Shown: positions 46,387-56,741, counted from the first letter of the stretch. The stretch: 64,000 nt of DNA from Bacteroidales bacterium (GCA_029210725.1 JARGFM010000010.1:41252-105251); one strand, 5' to 3'. Notes: generated by a model from the sequence alone, not told the origin. Numbers and translations: made by a program.

Positions 46387-47742
46387 TTATTTTCTGGACC
46401 GGACGGTCGTGTATTCATTGATGCATCCTTTCACCTGGTAGGAGTCGCCATCTTTGATATCCCTGAAAAAAACCTCCTCATGATTGGGATACTGGGACGC
46501 ATAATCGTTCAGTTTCTTGTTGGCATCGTCCGCCACACTCGGATCCACAGATTTGGCTTTGGCATACTTGTCGGCGGCCACCCAGAATGCGGTCCGCTTC
46601 TCAAAATCATCACCCAGGTTATCCCTGGAGGCGATCATGGCATCACCAAGGGCGATATAAGCTTTCCCGTATTCGCTATTATAGGCGATGGCTTCACGGG
46701 CATAGCTGATGGCATCGCAATAGTCTTTGTTGGCCAGGCTTACAATGGTAAGTTTGTAGAACCATTCGGCCCGGGTATCATTATCAATATTCTCTCCAAT
46801 TACAGCCATCTTCAGGTAGTTGGCAGCTTTTTCGAAGTCATTTTTAGCGATCAGCAGGATGCCCAGCTGGTGGGCCGATTCCGGGCCCGGATTGATCCGG
46901 TACATTTGTTCCGATGCAGCCACGTAAAGGTCGGCCCTGTCGCAACCTGCCGAATTATAGAACCTGATTACATTATCCAGGAATGCAGGATCACTCTTTT
47001 TGGCCTCAAACTGAGGTTCAAAATAGCCGTTAAGGGCATCGCAGGTGAGCAGGCCGCTCTGGATCATGTTATCATCAATGGCCTGCTTAGCCCTTGGCCA
47101 GCGGGAGCTCTTATCCAGCAAGGCATCTACAATATCGGTGACCATGAAATAGTCTTCAATCACCTGGTTGTCATCGATCCTGCCTTTCTGGTTCAGGGTA
47201 ATACTGGCCGAGATAAAAGTAACTATGGTAGGATCCCGGGTTTTATTTTTCTCCAGCTCGATGCTCCGCTTCAGGTCATTGTAACCCTGGTTGACTGCTT
47301 CGGTGTTTACGGATCCGTCTGCTCCGAGCCTCCGGTAGCGCAGGATGTCAATTCCCTTTCTTCCCAGAATATTGCCTTCTCCCCCGAAATACTCCATCCG
47401 CCGGTCGTAGATCAGAAGCAGGGTGTCGATCAGCTCCTCGGTACGTGCGGGCACAGAAGACGCTCCGATAAATGTCCGATACATAGTGATTCCCTCCACA
47501 TACATACGCTCACTGGAGGCCGGGCATTCGTCAAACACTTTCCGCCAGGGCTGAATGGCATCTTTATAGTTGCTGTGTTTGAAAAATTCCCGGTAGAGCG
47601 ACAGGTTCTTGATACAATTAATACTGTCCTGGCCTTTACCATATTTCGACCCGTCCTCAACTCCCTTCTGTGAAACAGCAGGCAGGGCAAACACAAGAGC
47701 CATTGTTGTTAATAGGATGGTTTTGAGGGCTTTCATTTTCAT
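46387..47742 (-). CDS. Secreted TPR-repeat protein
   Basis: A 451-residue protein with a signal peptide (TILLTTMALVFALPAVSQ) and tetratricopeptide-like helical repeats, clearest in the last third (AHQLGILLIAKNDFEKAANYLKMA; GKAYIALGDAMIAS). Likely periplasmic or outer-membrane associated, acting as a scaffold. An in-frame ATG lies three codons upstream at 47751. It follows the outer-membrane protein gene in an operon next to LPS-export genes, which suggests an envelope role. Confidence 0.82.
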   Translation of the reverse strand: MKMKALKTILLTTMALVFALPAVSQKGVEDGSKYGKGQDSINCIKNLSLYREFFKHSNYKDAIQPWRKVFDECPASSERMYVEGITMYRTFIGASSVPARTEELIDTLLLIYDRRMEYFGGEGNILGRKGIDILRYRRLGADGSVNTEAVNQGYNDLKRSIELEKNKTRDPTIVTFISASITLNQKGRIDDNQVIEDYFMVTDIVDALLDKSSRWPRAKQAIDDNMIQSGLLTCDALNGYFEPQFEAKKSDPAFLDNVIRFYNSAGCDRADLYVAASEQMYRINPGPESAHQLGILLIAKNDFEKAANYLKMAVIGENIDNDTRAEWFYKLTIVSLANKDYCDAISYAREAIAYNSEYGKAYIALGDAMIASRDNLGDDFEKRTAFWVAADKYAKAKSVDPSVADDANKKLNDYASQYPNHEEVFFRDIKDGDSYQVKGCINEYTTVRSRK

Positions 47743-47768
47743 ACAGTTCAATTATACGGTATACGGAT

Positions 47769-49073
47769 TTAATCAAATCTCCTTTTTCTAAACCACAAGT
47801 CATGTAAAGTTACATTAAATGTAATAATTCCATAATTTTCTTTCACTAAATTATACTCGGTAGTACCTCTGGTGCCCAGAGTGAAAGCCACATTTAGGCT
47901 TGACCGGAGAGTTTTTACCGGTAATCCTACTCCAAAAGTTATGCCATAGTCCTGCAGCTGCTGTTCATTCACCATAAGGTAGGAGTTGGAGTAATACCCT
48001 CCCAGCCTGTAGCTCATCAGTTTATGATAGCCTCTGATGGCCTCCACGTCGGGGGTATACTCTGCCCCGAAATGCATGGAGGTGGCCCTGGTTGTGCTGT
48101 AGTTCTCGCCCGACATGGATCCGCTCCAGTCCTGGATATAATAGTCGCCGGTGATCGTCAGTTTGTCGGGTATCCCAAACGCAATTCCCACTCCCATTTT
48201 CTGTGGTATACTCAGTGTGTTATAGGCGGTATCCTCGCCCAGGATATAGACCGGGTCAATCTGTACCGAATCATTGATCCAGACGGGATCATCCGGGTAA
48301 AATTCGTTATGGATCAGATATTCGTTTGCAATCTCCGTGCCTGCTTTGAAATCATAGATCCCTCCCACGGTGAAGAAGAACTTGTATCCAAATACCTCCC
48401 TGTATTGAAGACCCAGGGTGAATACGGGTTTTCGCAGGTTCAGGTTCTCGGTGGAGGTCACATCCGAGTAGCTGGAGTTCATCGGAAAATTAACGGCTCT
48501 TTCACGGGTTAATTTGCCCATCAGGTAGTTCATGGTTACCCCCAGGGAGAGGCGATCCAGCAGTTTGACCGAAGTCCCCATGTAAAAGTTTATGATTCCC
48601 CCTTCTCCCTCGAAGTAAGTGTCCATGGCCAGGCCATGGGTAAAGTCATCATACTCCTGTTTAATGTTGTAGCCAACGCTGCTGTAGGGAACAATTCCGG
48701 CTGAAAATCCCAGGTACTTGCCCATGGAGGAGGCAAATGCCACATGGTGCAGGTTCATATTCCACCAGCTATTGGAGTAATTCCGGGTCTCATACTGGTT
48801 GTGAAATGAATTGGCTCCGAAGTCAAAATAGACCGAAGTGCTGTCAAGTGCAGCAAAAGAGGCCGGGTTCAGGAAGTTGATCCTGTTGCCTTCATGCATG
48901 GCCAGTCCGCTTCCTCCCATGGCCTGGTTCTGAGCCACGCCATGCCTGGCAAGATCGCCCAGGGCAAAGCGTGTATAGGGCGAATAAGTATTAAACTGGC
49001 TAAAAAGCGGAGTGGAAATAATCAGGGCGAATCCTAAACTGACTAAAAATGAACTATATCTCTCTTTCTGCAT
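47769..49073 (-). CDS. Outer-membrane beta-barrel protein
   Basis: A 434-residue protein with a signal peptide (LGFALIISTPLFSQ) and alternating aromatic beta-strands through to the end (WNMNLHHVAF, YYIQDWSGSM, FNVTLHDLWF). The opening NTYSPYTRFALGDLARHG and MGGSGLAMHEGNRINFLNPAS resemble FadL/PorV-like barrels. Transport of a hydrophobic substrate is possible but unproven. It overlaps coaX by 20 bases. Confidence 0.83.
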   Translation of the reverse strand: MQKERYSSFLVSLGFALIISTPLFSQFNTYSPYTRFALGDLARHGVAQNQAMGGSGLAMHEGNRINFLNPASFAALDSTSVYFDFGANSFHNQYETRNYSNSWWNMNLHHVAFASSMGKYLGFSAGIVPYSSVGYNIKQEYDDFTHGLAMDTYFEGEGGIINFYMGTSVKLLDRLSLGVTMNYLMGKLTRERAVNFPMNSSYSDVTSTENLNLRKPVFTLGLQYREVFGYKFFFTVGGIYDFKAGTEIANEYLIHNEFYPDDPVWINDSVQIDPVYILGEDTAYNTLSIPQKMGVGIAFGIPDKLTITGDYYIQDWSGSMSGENYSTTRATSMHFGAEYTPDVEAIRGYHKLMSYRLGGYYSNSYLMVNEQQLQDYGITFGVGLPVKTLRSSLNVAFTLGTRGTTEYNLVKENYGIITFNVTLHDLWFRKRRFD

Positions 49074-49794
49074 TGTGTTCCAATATTCTGTTAAGTCCGA
49101 TCAGGTTCAGATTTGGGTCCACAAATATGCTACTTTTTAACTTTCCAACAAAGTATTTTGCATCGCCCCCGGTTAAAACAACCTGTAATTTAGGATATTT
49201 CTCGCTGAGAGCCCCAATAAAACCATCCATTTCGAACAGTAAACCGTTTATAACTCCCGACTGAATGGCCTCACGAGTAGTGCTTCCCACCAGGCCCGGC
49301 ACCTTATCGGGCCGTTCCAGCTGTGGCAGGCGATTGGTGAATTTATGCAGGGATTTAAACCGTATATCCACGCCCTGGGAGATGTTTCCCCCCAGAAACT
49401 CGCCCCTGGAAGTCACTATATCATAGGTAATAGCCGTGCCGGCATCTATGACCAGAACGTTTTTTCCGGGGTAAATCGTATATGCTCCAACGGCAGCTGC
49501 AATACGATCATATCCCAGGGTCTCTGTAGTGACATACCTGTTGATAAGCGGAAGGGGGGTGGAATGGTTCAGTTCGATGCAGGGTTCATAGAGGTTGCTC
49601 AGGTAATCGATGATCTCCCTGGAGTAATTGACCACCGAGGAGATTATGGCTCCTTTCAGTCCGCCGTACCGCAAATGAAAGTAGGAGATCTCCCGGCTGG
49701 TGATTTTTTCATAGCTGGCCGCTTCGACCACCCCTTTATGGTCGCATACGGCAATCTTCCCACAGGTGTTTCCAAGGTCAAGTACCAGGTTCAT
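49054..49794 (-). CDS. coaX: Type III pantothenate kinase
   Basis: A 246-residue CoaX, first enzyme of coenzyme A synthesis. Phosphate loop LVLDLGNTCGKIAV, LGYDRIAAAVGAY, and VIDAGTAITYDIV are the family motifs. Lies eight bases after mfd and overlaps the outer-membrane protein gene. Confidence 0.94.
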   Translation of the reverse strand: MNLVLDLGNTCGKIAVCDHKGVVEAASYEKITSREISYFHLRYGGLKGAIISSVVNYSREIIDYLSNLYEPCIELNHSTPLPLINRYVTTETLGYDRIAAAVGAYTIYPGKNVLVIDAGTAITYDIVTSRGEFLGGNISQGVDIRFKSLHKFTNRLPQLERPDKVPGLVGSTTREAIQSGVINGLLFEMDGFIGALSEKYPKLQVVLTGGDAKYFVGKLKSSIFVDPNLNLIGLNRILEHNAEREI

Positions 49795-49802
49795 CTCTTA
49801 TA

Positions 49803-52800
49803 TCAGTTACTCAGTCTCTCCAAAATCTGACAGGCTTCACCCACACTGTTCACAGCTTCGCTTCTCAGGCTTAGTTTTTCCTGGTCTTCCCGCATTCTGA
49901 AGATCCCCGGATTGGCCTGTATATTCCTGATCACTTCTTTAAATTTCCCGGAGCGATAAAAGGGCGATTCAGGATTACTTACAAAATACGTGATCAGAAC
50001 GTTCTTTTTCAATACTATTTTTTCAACACCCGTGCGTTGTGCCAGCCAGCGGAGCTTTACGACCTTGAGCAATTCTTCAGAAGATGCGGGGAGGGCGCCG
50101 AAGCGGTCCAGGAGCATCTCCCTGAAGGACTCCAGCCCCTGTTCATCGGTGATGGCATCCAGGTTCCTGTAGAGTTCCACCCGCTCGCTGATGTTGGAAA
50201 CATAACGATCCGGGAAAAGCAGTTCCAGGTCCGTATCGATATGGCAGTCAGTTAGAAACAGGGTGTCTTCCTGTTTGCTTTCAGCCGCTTGCTCATAGAG
50301 TCCGCTGAACTCGGTCTCTTTCAGTTCGGTGATGGCTTCGTTGAGAATCCGGTTATAGGTGTCAAACCCCATATCGGCAATAAAACCGCTTTGTTCAGCT
50401 CCCAGCAGGTTGCCTGCCCCCCGGATGTCCAGGTCCTGCAAGGCGATGTTAAACCCGCTTCCCAGCGTGGAAAACTCTTCAACAGCCTTTAGCCTTCTCC
50501 GGGCTTCCTGCGACAGAATGGTTAAGGGCGGGGCAAAAATATAGCAAAAGGCCTTTTTGTTTGAACGCCCTACACGGCCCCGGAGCTGATGCAGATCACT
50601 CAATCCGAAGTTTTGACCGTTGTTGATAATTATTGTATTGGCATTGGGGATATCCAGGCCCGATTCCACAATGGTAGTGGCAATGAGTACATCGTATTCC
50701 CCCTGCATAAAATCAAGCATCAGCGATTCCAGCTTTCTTCCTTCCATCTGACCATGGGCGACCACCGAGCGGATTCCGGGGACCACCCGGTTGACGATCT
50801 CCTGGATCTCCATGATATTCTGCACCCTGTTATGAATAAAGAAGACCTGTCCTCCCCGGCTTACTTCATATTCAATAGCCTCTCTGATAATCTCCTCGTT
50901 AAAGGAATGTAATTCGGTGATAATGGGATGCCGGTTAGGCGGGGGGGTATTGATGATGGAGAGGTCCCTTGAGCCCATCAGCGAGAACTGCAGGGTTCTT
51001 GGAATGGGAGTGGCCGTCAGGGTGAGGGTATCCACATTCAGTTTCAGCTGCTTCAGCTTCTCCTTGACGCTCACTCCGAATTTCTGCTCCTCATCGATAA
51101 TCAGCAGCCCCAGGTCCCTGAACCCGATCTCCTTACCCACTAGCTTATGGGTTCCGATGATGATATCGATCTTTCCTTCCTTCAGCTTTGTTATAATTTT
51201 TCGCTGATCGGCCTGACTGCGGAAACGGCTCAGGTAATCCACCGTACACGGGAGCCCTTTGAGGCGATCCCGGAAGGTATTGTGATGCTGGAAGGCCAGG
51301 ATGGTGGTGGGGACCAGTACCGCCACCTGCTTGCTGTCGGCAACGGCCTTGAAGGCTGCCCGGATAGCCACTTCGGTCTTCCCGAATCCCACATCACCGC
51401 ACACCAGCCGGTCCATGGGGAATTTCGCTTCCATGCCGGCTTTAACCTCTTCGGTAGCTTTAAGCTGGTCGTGGGTGTCCTCGTAGATAAAGGAGGATTC
51501 CAGCTCCTGTTGCAGGTAGGTGTCGGCCGAAAAGGCAAAGCCCTGCTGTTCCTTTCTTTTGGCATAGAGCAGGATCAGTTCCCGGGCAATGTCCTGCACC
51601 TTCTTTTTGGTGTTGCTCTTCAGTTTCTGCCAGGCCCCGGTCCCCAGCTTATAGATTTTCGGAGGACCCGTATCCTTTCCTTTGTATTTGCTGATTCGAT
51701 GCAGGGAGTGGATATTTACAAAGAGTACATCCTTGTCCTTATAGACCAGTTTGATGGCCTCCTGCATCTTTCCGTTTACATCAATCTTTTCGAGTCCCCC
51801 GAAGATACCGATCCCGTGATCCACATGCACGACGTAGTCGCCGGGATTAAGGCCGATCAGCTCCTTGACCGAAACCGATTCCTTCTTGCTGAAGCGGTCG
51901 TGGAACCTGAATTTGTGATAGCGTTCAAAAATCTGGTGGTCGGTGTAGTAGGAGAGCTTGAGATCATAATCTGTAAACCCTTCGTGGAGCGTTTTTGACA
52001 GGGTCTGGTACTGCAGTTCCGGGTCTGTTTCCTCAAAGATGGCCCGCAATCGCTCCAGCTGCTTCTCATTATCGGAAAGGAGGTAGCTGCTGATCCCTGA
52101 GGCCGTCTGCTCTTTCATGGTGGAAGCCAGCAGATCGAAGTTTTTGTTAAATGCCGGTTGAGGAGCCGTATTAAAACGCCAGGAGCGTTCTTCATCCTGA
52201 TTCAGGTGAACCCCGAAAACCACCTGGCTGAAGCGCTTCATCTGCTCGCCGATTCTGGTTCCGGGAATCAGGAAAAGTTCCTTGTGGATCGGTTTTTCCT
52301 CCTCTGTGTGAAAGTCGGTTTTGTCGTACAGGGACTGTACCTGCCCGGTGATGAGTCCGGGGTTATCCAGCCAGAGGATGGTCCCCGAGGGGATATAGTC
52401 CAGAAAAGAGATCCGCTCAGTGCCCAACTCGTGTTCCCACTGGATATTGGGAATGATATTCACCTTTTTTACCGTTTCAAGCGAACGTTGGGTGTCGGTA
52501 TCGAAGGTCCGGATGGAGTCCACCTCCTCATCGAAAAAGTCGATGCGGCAGGGATGGGATGATGCGTAGGAAAACACGTCCACGATCCCTCCCCGGATGG
52601 AATACTGTCCGGGTTCGTACACAAAATCGACCAGTTGGAAGTCATAGGTCCGCAGAATTTCCTCCAGGAATTCCCGGTCAATTTTCTCCCCCTTTTTTAG
52701 TTCGAGGGTGGTTTCCCCCAGTTGTTTTTTGGTCACCACCGATTCCACCAGCGCCTCTGCATAAGTAATAATGAAGCTGGCCACCCTTCGCTCCGAGAGT

Positions 52801-53126
52801 CTTCGCAGGGTTTGTGTCCGGGTGATAATGTTGGCTTCATCGGTCTGCTGATACTGAACAGAGCGCCTGTAGGAGGAAGGGAAAAAGAGAGTTCGGTCGG
52901 GGCTTCCTTCCAGTGTCACCAGGTCGGTATAGAAAAATGCAGCTTCCTCCTTGTCGTTGAAGATGACCAGGTGGGAGCCTTTCAGTTCGTTCAGGCAAGC
53001 CTGTATCAGTGCCGAGCGTGCCGACCCCGCCAGTCCTTCCAGGTACTGAACCGGTAGCTTCTCCTCTTTGAGCGACGCACTGAGTTCAGTGAAAAGCGGA
53101 TGCTTTGAATAAGGATTGCGGATCAT
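49803..53126 (-). CDS. mfd: Transcription-repair coupling factor Mfd
   Basis: A 1,107-residue translocase that removes stalled RNA polymerase and recruits UvrA. UvrB-like N-terminal region, CarD-type RNA polymerase-binding domain (GDYVVHVDHGIGIFGGLEKI), Walker A VCGDVGFGKTEVAIR, Walker B LLIIDEEQKFGV, helicase motif QLRGRVGRS, and a C-terminal TRCF domain (DCHIDTDLELLFP). First gene of the mfd-coaX-OMP-TPR operon. Confidence 0.96.
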   Translation of the reverse strand: MIRNPYSKHPLFTELSASLKEEKLPVQYLEGLAGSARSALIQACLNELKGSHLVIFNDKEEAAFFYTDLVTLEGSPDRTLFFPSSYRRSVQYQQTDEANIITRTQTLRRLSERRVASFIITYAEALVESVVTKKQLGETTLELKKGEKIDREFLEEILRTYDFQLVDFVYEPGQYSIRGGIVDVFSYASSHPCRIDFFDEEVDSIRTFDTDTQRSLETVKKVNIIPNIQWEHELGTERISFLDYIPSGTILWLDNPGLITGQVQSLYDKTDFHTEEEKPIHKELFLIPGTRIGEQMKRFSQVVFGVHLNQDEERSWRFNTAPQPAFNKNFDLLASTMKEQTASGISSYLLSDNEKQLERLRAIFEETDPELQYQTLSKTLHEGFTDYDLKLSYYTDHQIFERYHKFRFHDRFSKKESVSVKELIGLNPGDYVVHVDHGIGIFGGLEKIDVNGKMQEAIKLVYKDKDVLFVNIHSLHRISKYKGKDTGPPKIYKLGTGAWQKLKSNTKKKVQDIARELILLYAKRKEQQGFAFSADTYLQQELESSFIYEDTHDQLKATEEVKAGMEAKFPMDRLVCGDVGFGKTEVAIRAAFKAVADSKQVAVLVPTTILAFQHHNTFRDRLKGLPCTVDYLSRFRSQADQRKIITKLKEGKIDIIIGTHKLVGKEIGFRDLGLLIIDEEQKFGVSVKEKLKQLKLNVDTLTLTATPIPRTLQFSLMGSRDLSIINTPPPNRHPIITELHSFNEEIIREAIEYEVSRGGQVFFIHNRVQNIMEIQEIVNRVVPGIRSVVAHGQMEGRKLESLMLDFMQGEYDVLIATTIVESGLDIPNANTIIINNGQNFGLSDLHQLRGRVGRSNKKAFCYIFAPPLTILSQEARRRLKAVEEFSTLGSGFNIALQDLDIRGAGNLLGAEQSGFIADMGFDTYNRILNEAITELKETEFSGLYEQAAESKQEDTLFLTDCHIDTDLELLFPDRYVSNISERVELYRNLDAITDEQGLESFREMLLDRFGALPASSEELLKVVKLRWLAQRTGVEKIVLKKNVLITYFVSNPESPFYRSGKFKEVIRNIQANPGIFRMREDQEKLSLRSEAVNSVGEACQILERLSN

Positions 53127-53140
53127 AATTTAAAACAGCG

Positions 53141-53148
53141 CAAACTTA
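53141..53148 (-). promoter_or_regulatory. Candidate mfd -7 element
   Basis: TAAGTTTG on the minus strand, 14 bases before the mfd ATG and just before the cupin stop. Confidence 0.45.
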
Positions 53149-53149
53149 C

Positions 53150-53530
53150 TTATTTTCCGCTTAGGTAGGAGGGCTGCGATCCATCCAGGAAATCCTCCCG
53201 CACGGGGCTGAACACATCCAGGACTGTGCCAGCTTCCAGACACAGCGCACCGTGGACCAGGTTGGGAGCAATATAGAGGCCATCCCCTGCCTCAATCACC
53301 TGCTTTTCTCCATCGATGAAAAATTCAAATTTCCCGCTGTGGCAAAAGGTGGTCTGGGTGTGAAAGTGGGCATGCTGCGCTGCGACGGCTCCCTTTTCAA
53401 ACCGGACCTTAACCATCATGATCTGATTGTCCCATCCCAGAATCTGCCGGGAAAGTCCGGGCCCGAGTGGTTCCCACTCCCCGCTCCGGCCCGGGATCAT
53501 AGTTTTACTGGCTCTGTTCATTCCATTCAT
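53150..53530 (-). CDS. Cupin-domain protein
   Basis: A 126-residue single cupin. First metal-binding motif AAQHAHFHTQTTFCHSG (His, His and later residues), second motif GLYIAPNLVHGALCLEAG. Small cupins of this kind bind a metal and may be isomerases, dioxygenases or sensors; no function can be given. ATG starts at 53530, 53521 or 53500 are all possible. Confidence 0.8.
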   Translation of the reverse strand: MNGMNRASKTMIPGRSGEWEPLGPGLSRQILGWDNQIMMVKVRFEKGAVAAQHAHFHTQTTFCHSGKFEFFIDGEKQVIEAGDGLYIAPNLVHGALCLEAGTVLDVFSPVREDFLDGSQPSYLSGK

Positions 53531-53601
53531 TTTAGTTTACAGGAGTAAAAGTAAGGATAATACTGGATGAGACCTGCTTTTCTCCACGGGATCCCGAGGG
53601 A

Positions 53602-55689
53602 TTAAAACAAACCCTTGCTTCTGGTATTTTCCGTAAAATCATCCGATCGTTCAATCCGCTTATTCTTCCGTCCGGAAGAGAAGGTGTATTTGAATTTTAT
53701 CCATATGGGAATCAGAGACATTTGAATATTGCCTTCGGAATATTCGCTGTAAGCTCTCATGCTGGTCTCAGAGCCCTGGAAGGTAAATGTTTTACGGAAG
53801 GGGACAGCACTGCTCAGCCCTATTATGTACTTGTCTTTAAACGTTTTTTCAAGTGAAATAAAATAGAGCATATCATCAAAGGAGTTCCCCTGGATGCTGA
53901 CCCTGGCACTATTATATTTAAACATGGTACTTAAAACAAAATCTTTCCGGAAGAGGGCAGAGAGGGAGAATCCTGACTCCAGCACCATTTTTTTCTGATC
54001 CTCTATACCATGCTCACGGGCCAATTGGTTTCCCCTGGAAAATGCCGCATAGACTTTCATAAACGGATTGAAGGAAACATTTTTCAAGGGCTTCAGACTC
54101 CCCAGGAATTTAATTCCGGCCTGGTCAATGCGGCCCAGATTTTGCATGCTGTACCTGGTATGTGTCTCATTTGAAACCCTCGCCAGGTATTCCATTCGAT
54201 TCTCTGAGCGACTATAAAAGCTGGCCATGGAGAGGTAATTGTTGTTTAACAGGATGGAGTAATCCAGGGAAAGCTCCTGGTATGTTTCCGGTGCCAGTTC
54301 AGGGTTTCCCTGCATTGAACTGTAGGGATCAAGGACTTTGATATTTGAATTCAGTTACGTAATGGAGGGTCTTTCCAGAGTTTTTTGATACGATATCCCC
54401 AGAGTGCTTTTAGTGGTCAACTCAAATTTGGCAGAAAAGCGGGGCAAGAGGCCCAGGTGCTGTATGGATTGTGAATCCGGAAGATCCTGAACGGCATGTT
54501 CTGTCCTTAGTCCTCCATTCAGGTGAATTTTTTCCCTGTTCCAGGCCAGGGAAGCATATCCTGCCGAGATCAGTTCGCGGAATTGAAAGGTATTCCAGTC
54601 CGCATCGCTCATCTCCTGACTCATCTCCCTGATTCATGCTTTTAGCATCAGTCCCTCGGTCAGGGCTAACTGAAGATTTATTCGTGTGCTGAATGAACGA
54701 TGTATGGGATGGGAATTGCTCCATAGTGTTTCCCCGTTTTCCTCACCCAGAAAGCTGTTATTTTCTCCCCTGTAATGGTAATAGTTCAAATCCACCGAAA
54801 AATCGCTGTCCGGTTTGCGAAACAGGTGCTTGTAATAGGCGGTCCCGTAGGCCGTCAGGTTCCGGTCTCTGTCATCCTGCCTGGCGGTCCAGCTGTTCAT
54901 CAGGGATTCTCCCTGGTACTCCATCAAACTTACGGATCCGTCAAACTCACTGGAGTAGGGATTCAGGAATCCGTATACAGATATCTTATTCCGTTTGTCC
55001 TGAAGAATGTCCAGGCCATAGTGGATTTTGTGGGACCAGTATTCCTGGTTTTTTTTTGTGGAGCGGGCAATCAGGATATTCTGATCCGGAAGGGTGATGT
55101 TCCTGTTGTTTTTTCCCTTAATATCAAAATAACTGAGTTCTCCGCTATAGGAGGCATAGATGTTTACCTTCTTCAAGGAGAGATTGAAGTTTGCCGAAGG
55201 AAAGGCATAAATCTCATTTTGCCGGACGGGAATCTCGCTGTAGAGGTGGCCACTGATGCCACGTCTTTCTTCGTCCTTCAAAATGACATGGATCACCCCC
55301 GAAACGCCGGATCTGAATTCAGCACCAGGCTGGTTCCTGATTTCTATTTTATCGATCCTTGCCGGATCCAGTTGATTCAGGAAATTTCCATCCCGCTCCT
55401 TCCCGTTGACCAGGATCAGGATCCTGTTATTGCCTTCCAGGGAGATATTATGAAAAAGGTCTACCTGGATGCCTGGAATGTATTTTAAAAGATCCACAGC
55501 CGTGCTGGAAACCTTTTCCATTTGCTTATATACATAGTAGGTGGTTTTGTCGGCCTCCTGCCTGGCTTTGATTCGCTCGCCGATGATGCTTGCTTCAGCA
55601 AGCTCGATTCGCTCTTCAGAAAGCTGGATAGTTCCCAATTCGACAGAAGCTTTTTCCTGAAGCCGGATCTTTTCCAGACTGGTTTCAAA
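53602..55689 (-). pseudogene. Outer-membrane beta-barrel (TonB-receptor-like) gene, truncated, two stops
   Basis: Three open pieces in one unbroken frame make up a CarboxypepD-regulatory/plug/beta-barrel protein of the Bacteroidota OMP type: IQVDLFHNISLEGNNRILILVNG and GAEFRSGVSGVIHVILKD are plug motifs, RPSIT-LNS and GNPELAPETYQELSLDYS are typical barrel motifs, and the natural C-terminus is present. Two in-frame stops interrupt it: TGA at 54634-54636 (likely from GGA) and TAA at 54355-54357 (likely from CAA). No frameshift is needed. The 5' end, with signal peptide and most of the regulatory domain, is missing; several stops occur upstream of 55690. The LytTR regulator lies just upstream and is also broken. 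Confidence 0.85.
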
Positions 55690-55838
55690 TCATTGTTAAT
55701 GAATCGACTAAACAAATAGACGAAAGCTTTTAAGACCTGTCAAATTATTGGGATACTCTGAAAGGAATTGTGACGGGTGACAAACGGGACTCCCCTTTCT
55801 GAGATAAAAAGCAAGGAGTTGTGACAAATGGCAAAGCC
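55690..55838. promoter_or_regulatory. Gap with two 24-bp direct repeats
   Basis: Between the LytTR and outer-membrane genes lie two imperfect direct repeats: 55764-55787 (ggaattgtgacgggtgacaa...) and 55815-55838 (ggagttgtgacaaatggcaa...), about 17 of 24 bases alike and starting 51 bases apart, roughly five helical turns. Candidate binding sites for the LytTR protein. Confidence 0.45.
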
Positions 55839-56705
55839 CTAAGAGGCCACTTCGCGGTATAGCTTGTCAAAGGCTTTGACCTTCTGGCGGAATACGGGAA
55901 TCTTTTGATGGCAATCCTGAAGTGTAAGCTGGTAGCCCAGAGAATTTCCTTTTTTTGATACTACGGTCTTCAAGTTTACAATGAAGGCCCGGTGGTACCT
56001 GAAATAATGTGGAATGTCCCTGAACTGTTGTTCAATGTTGGTGATCGAATTCCGGATGGGTATTTTCCTGGCCGGCTTGCCGTTCCGGAGGCAGAACTCC
56101 ACATAGTTGCCATCTGAGCTCACAAAAAGCAATTTACTGAGCTCAAAGCTAAGGGATTCTTTTTTCAGGGAAGAGCTTACATGGATCAGGGGCTCTGTGT
56201 TATCTTTATTTTCCTCCTCCAGGTCTATAAAAGAGGGACCGTCCCCGGTCAGCAGGTACCTGTAATTCGTTCCCGTAAAAAGGGCGAAGGGGAGGATTCC
56301 GATAAGAAAGGCTTATTTGCAAGAATCAAGGAAAGTCTGCAGGTTCCAGCGGCTCATCTCAGAGTGATCCTCCAGAACAAAACCAAGCAGGAAAAGGGTA
56401 ATTCCCATGCCCAGTAGCACCAGGAAGATGAAAAAGAGTTCCCGGGCAAGGGTCCAGTGTTTCTTTTGGCCAAAGAACCGGGTCTTTTTTAAAAGGAGGA
56501 TGAGCAATAAGGCGGTCAGAGATACGGTAAAGGCATAAACCAACATGCTTGAGCGGAAGTTGAACCAGCGGCTCTCCATGGCATTAAATGGCTGGTATAA
56601 TACCATAAATACCGATAAAAAGAAGAACAGGATCAGTGTTCCCCACAGGGGTTGCCGGAGAATATAATTTTGGGGATATCTGGCCTTCAGGTTTATTTTA
56701 CGCAT
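55839..56705 (-). pseudogene. Membrane LytTR regulator, interrupted by one in-frame stop
   Basis: One frame from 56705 to 55839 encodes about four membrane helices (LWGTLILFFFLSVFM, MLVYAFTVSLTALLLILLL, ELFFIFLVLLGMGITLFLLG, FLIGILPFALFTG), a linker, and a C-terminal LytTR DNA-binding domain (KLLFVSSDGNYVEFCL, FRYHRAFIVNLKTV). A TAA at 56313-56315 after FLDSCK splits it; a tyrosine codon (TAT or TAC) is likely in the ancestor. Everything else is intact. Membrane LytTR regulators of this layout are common in Bacteroidota. The ATG at 56705 is chosen; the -7 element at 56712-56719 rules out starts further upstream. The target is likely the neighbouring outer-membrane gene. Confidence 0.82.
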
Positions 56706-56711
56706 TCCCTG

Positions 56712-56719
56712 CAAATATA
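56712..56719 (-). promoter_or_regulatory. LytTR gene -7 element, ATG-adjacent
   Basis: TATATTTG on the minus strand ends six bases (caggga) before the ATG at 56705. Confidence 0.5.
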
Positions 56720-56741
56720 CAAGGTTTTTTTGTGAGCCTTT

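Noticed and set aside
46480-47673. A 397-codon frame opposite the TPR gene
   Set aside because: Mirror frame only. The minus strand has a signal peptide, repeats and a terminator in the right place.
53602-55689. Stop-codon recoding (selenocysteine or a reassigned stop) in the outer-membrane gene
   Set aside because: Both TGA and TAA occur, the 5' end is missing, no recoding hairpin is seen, and neighbouring genes use these codons as normal stops.
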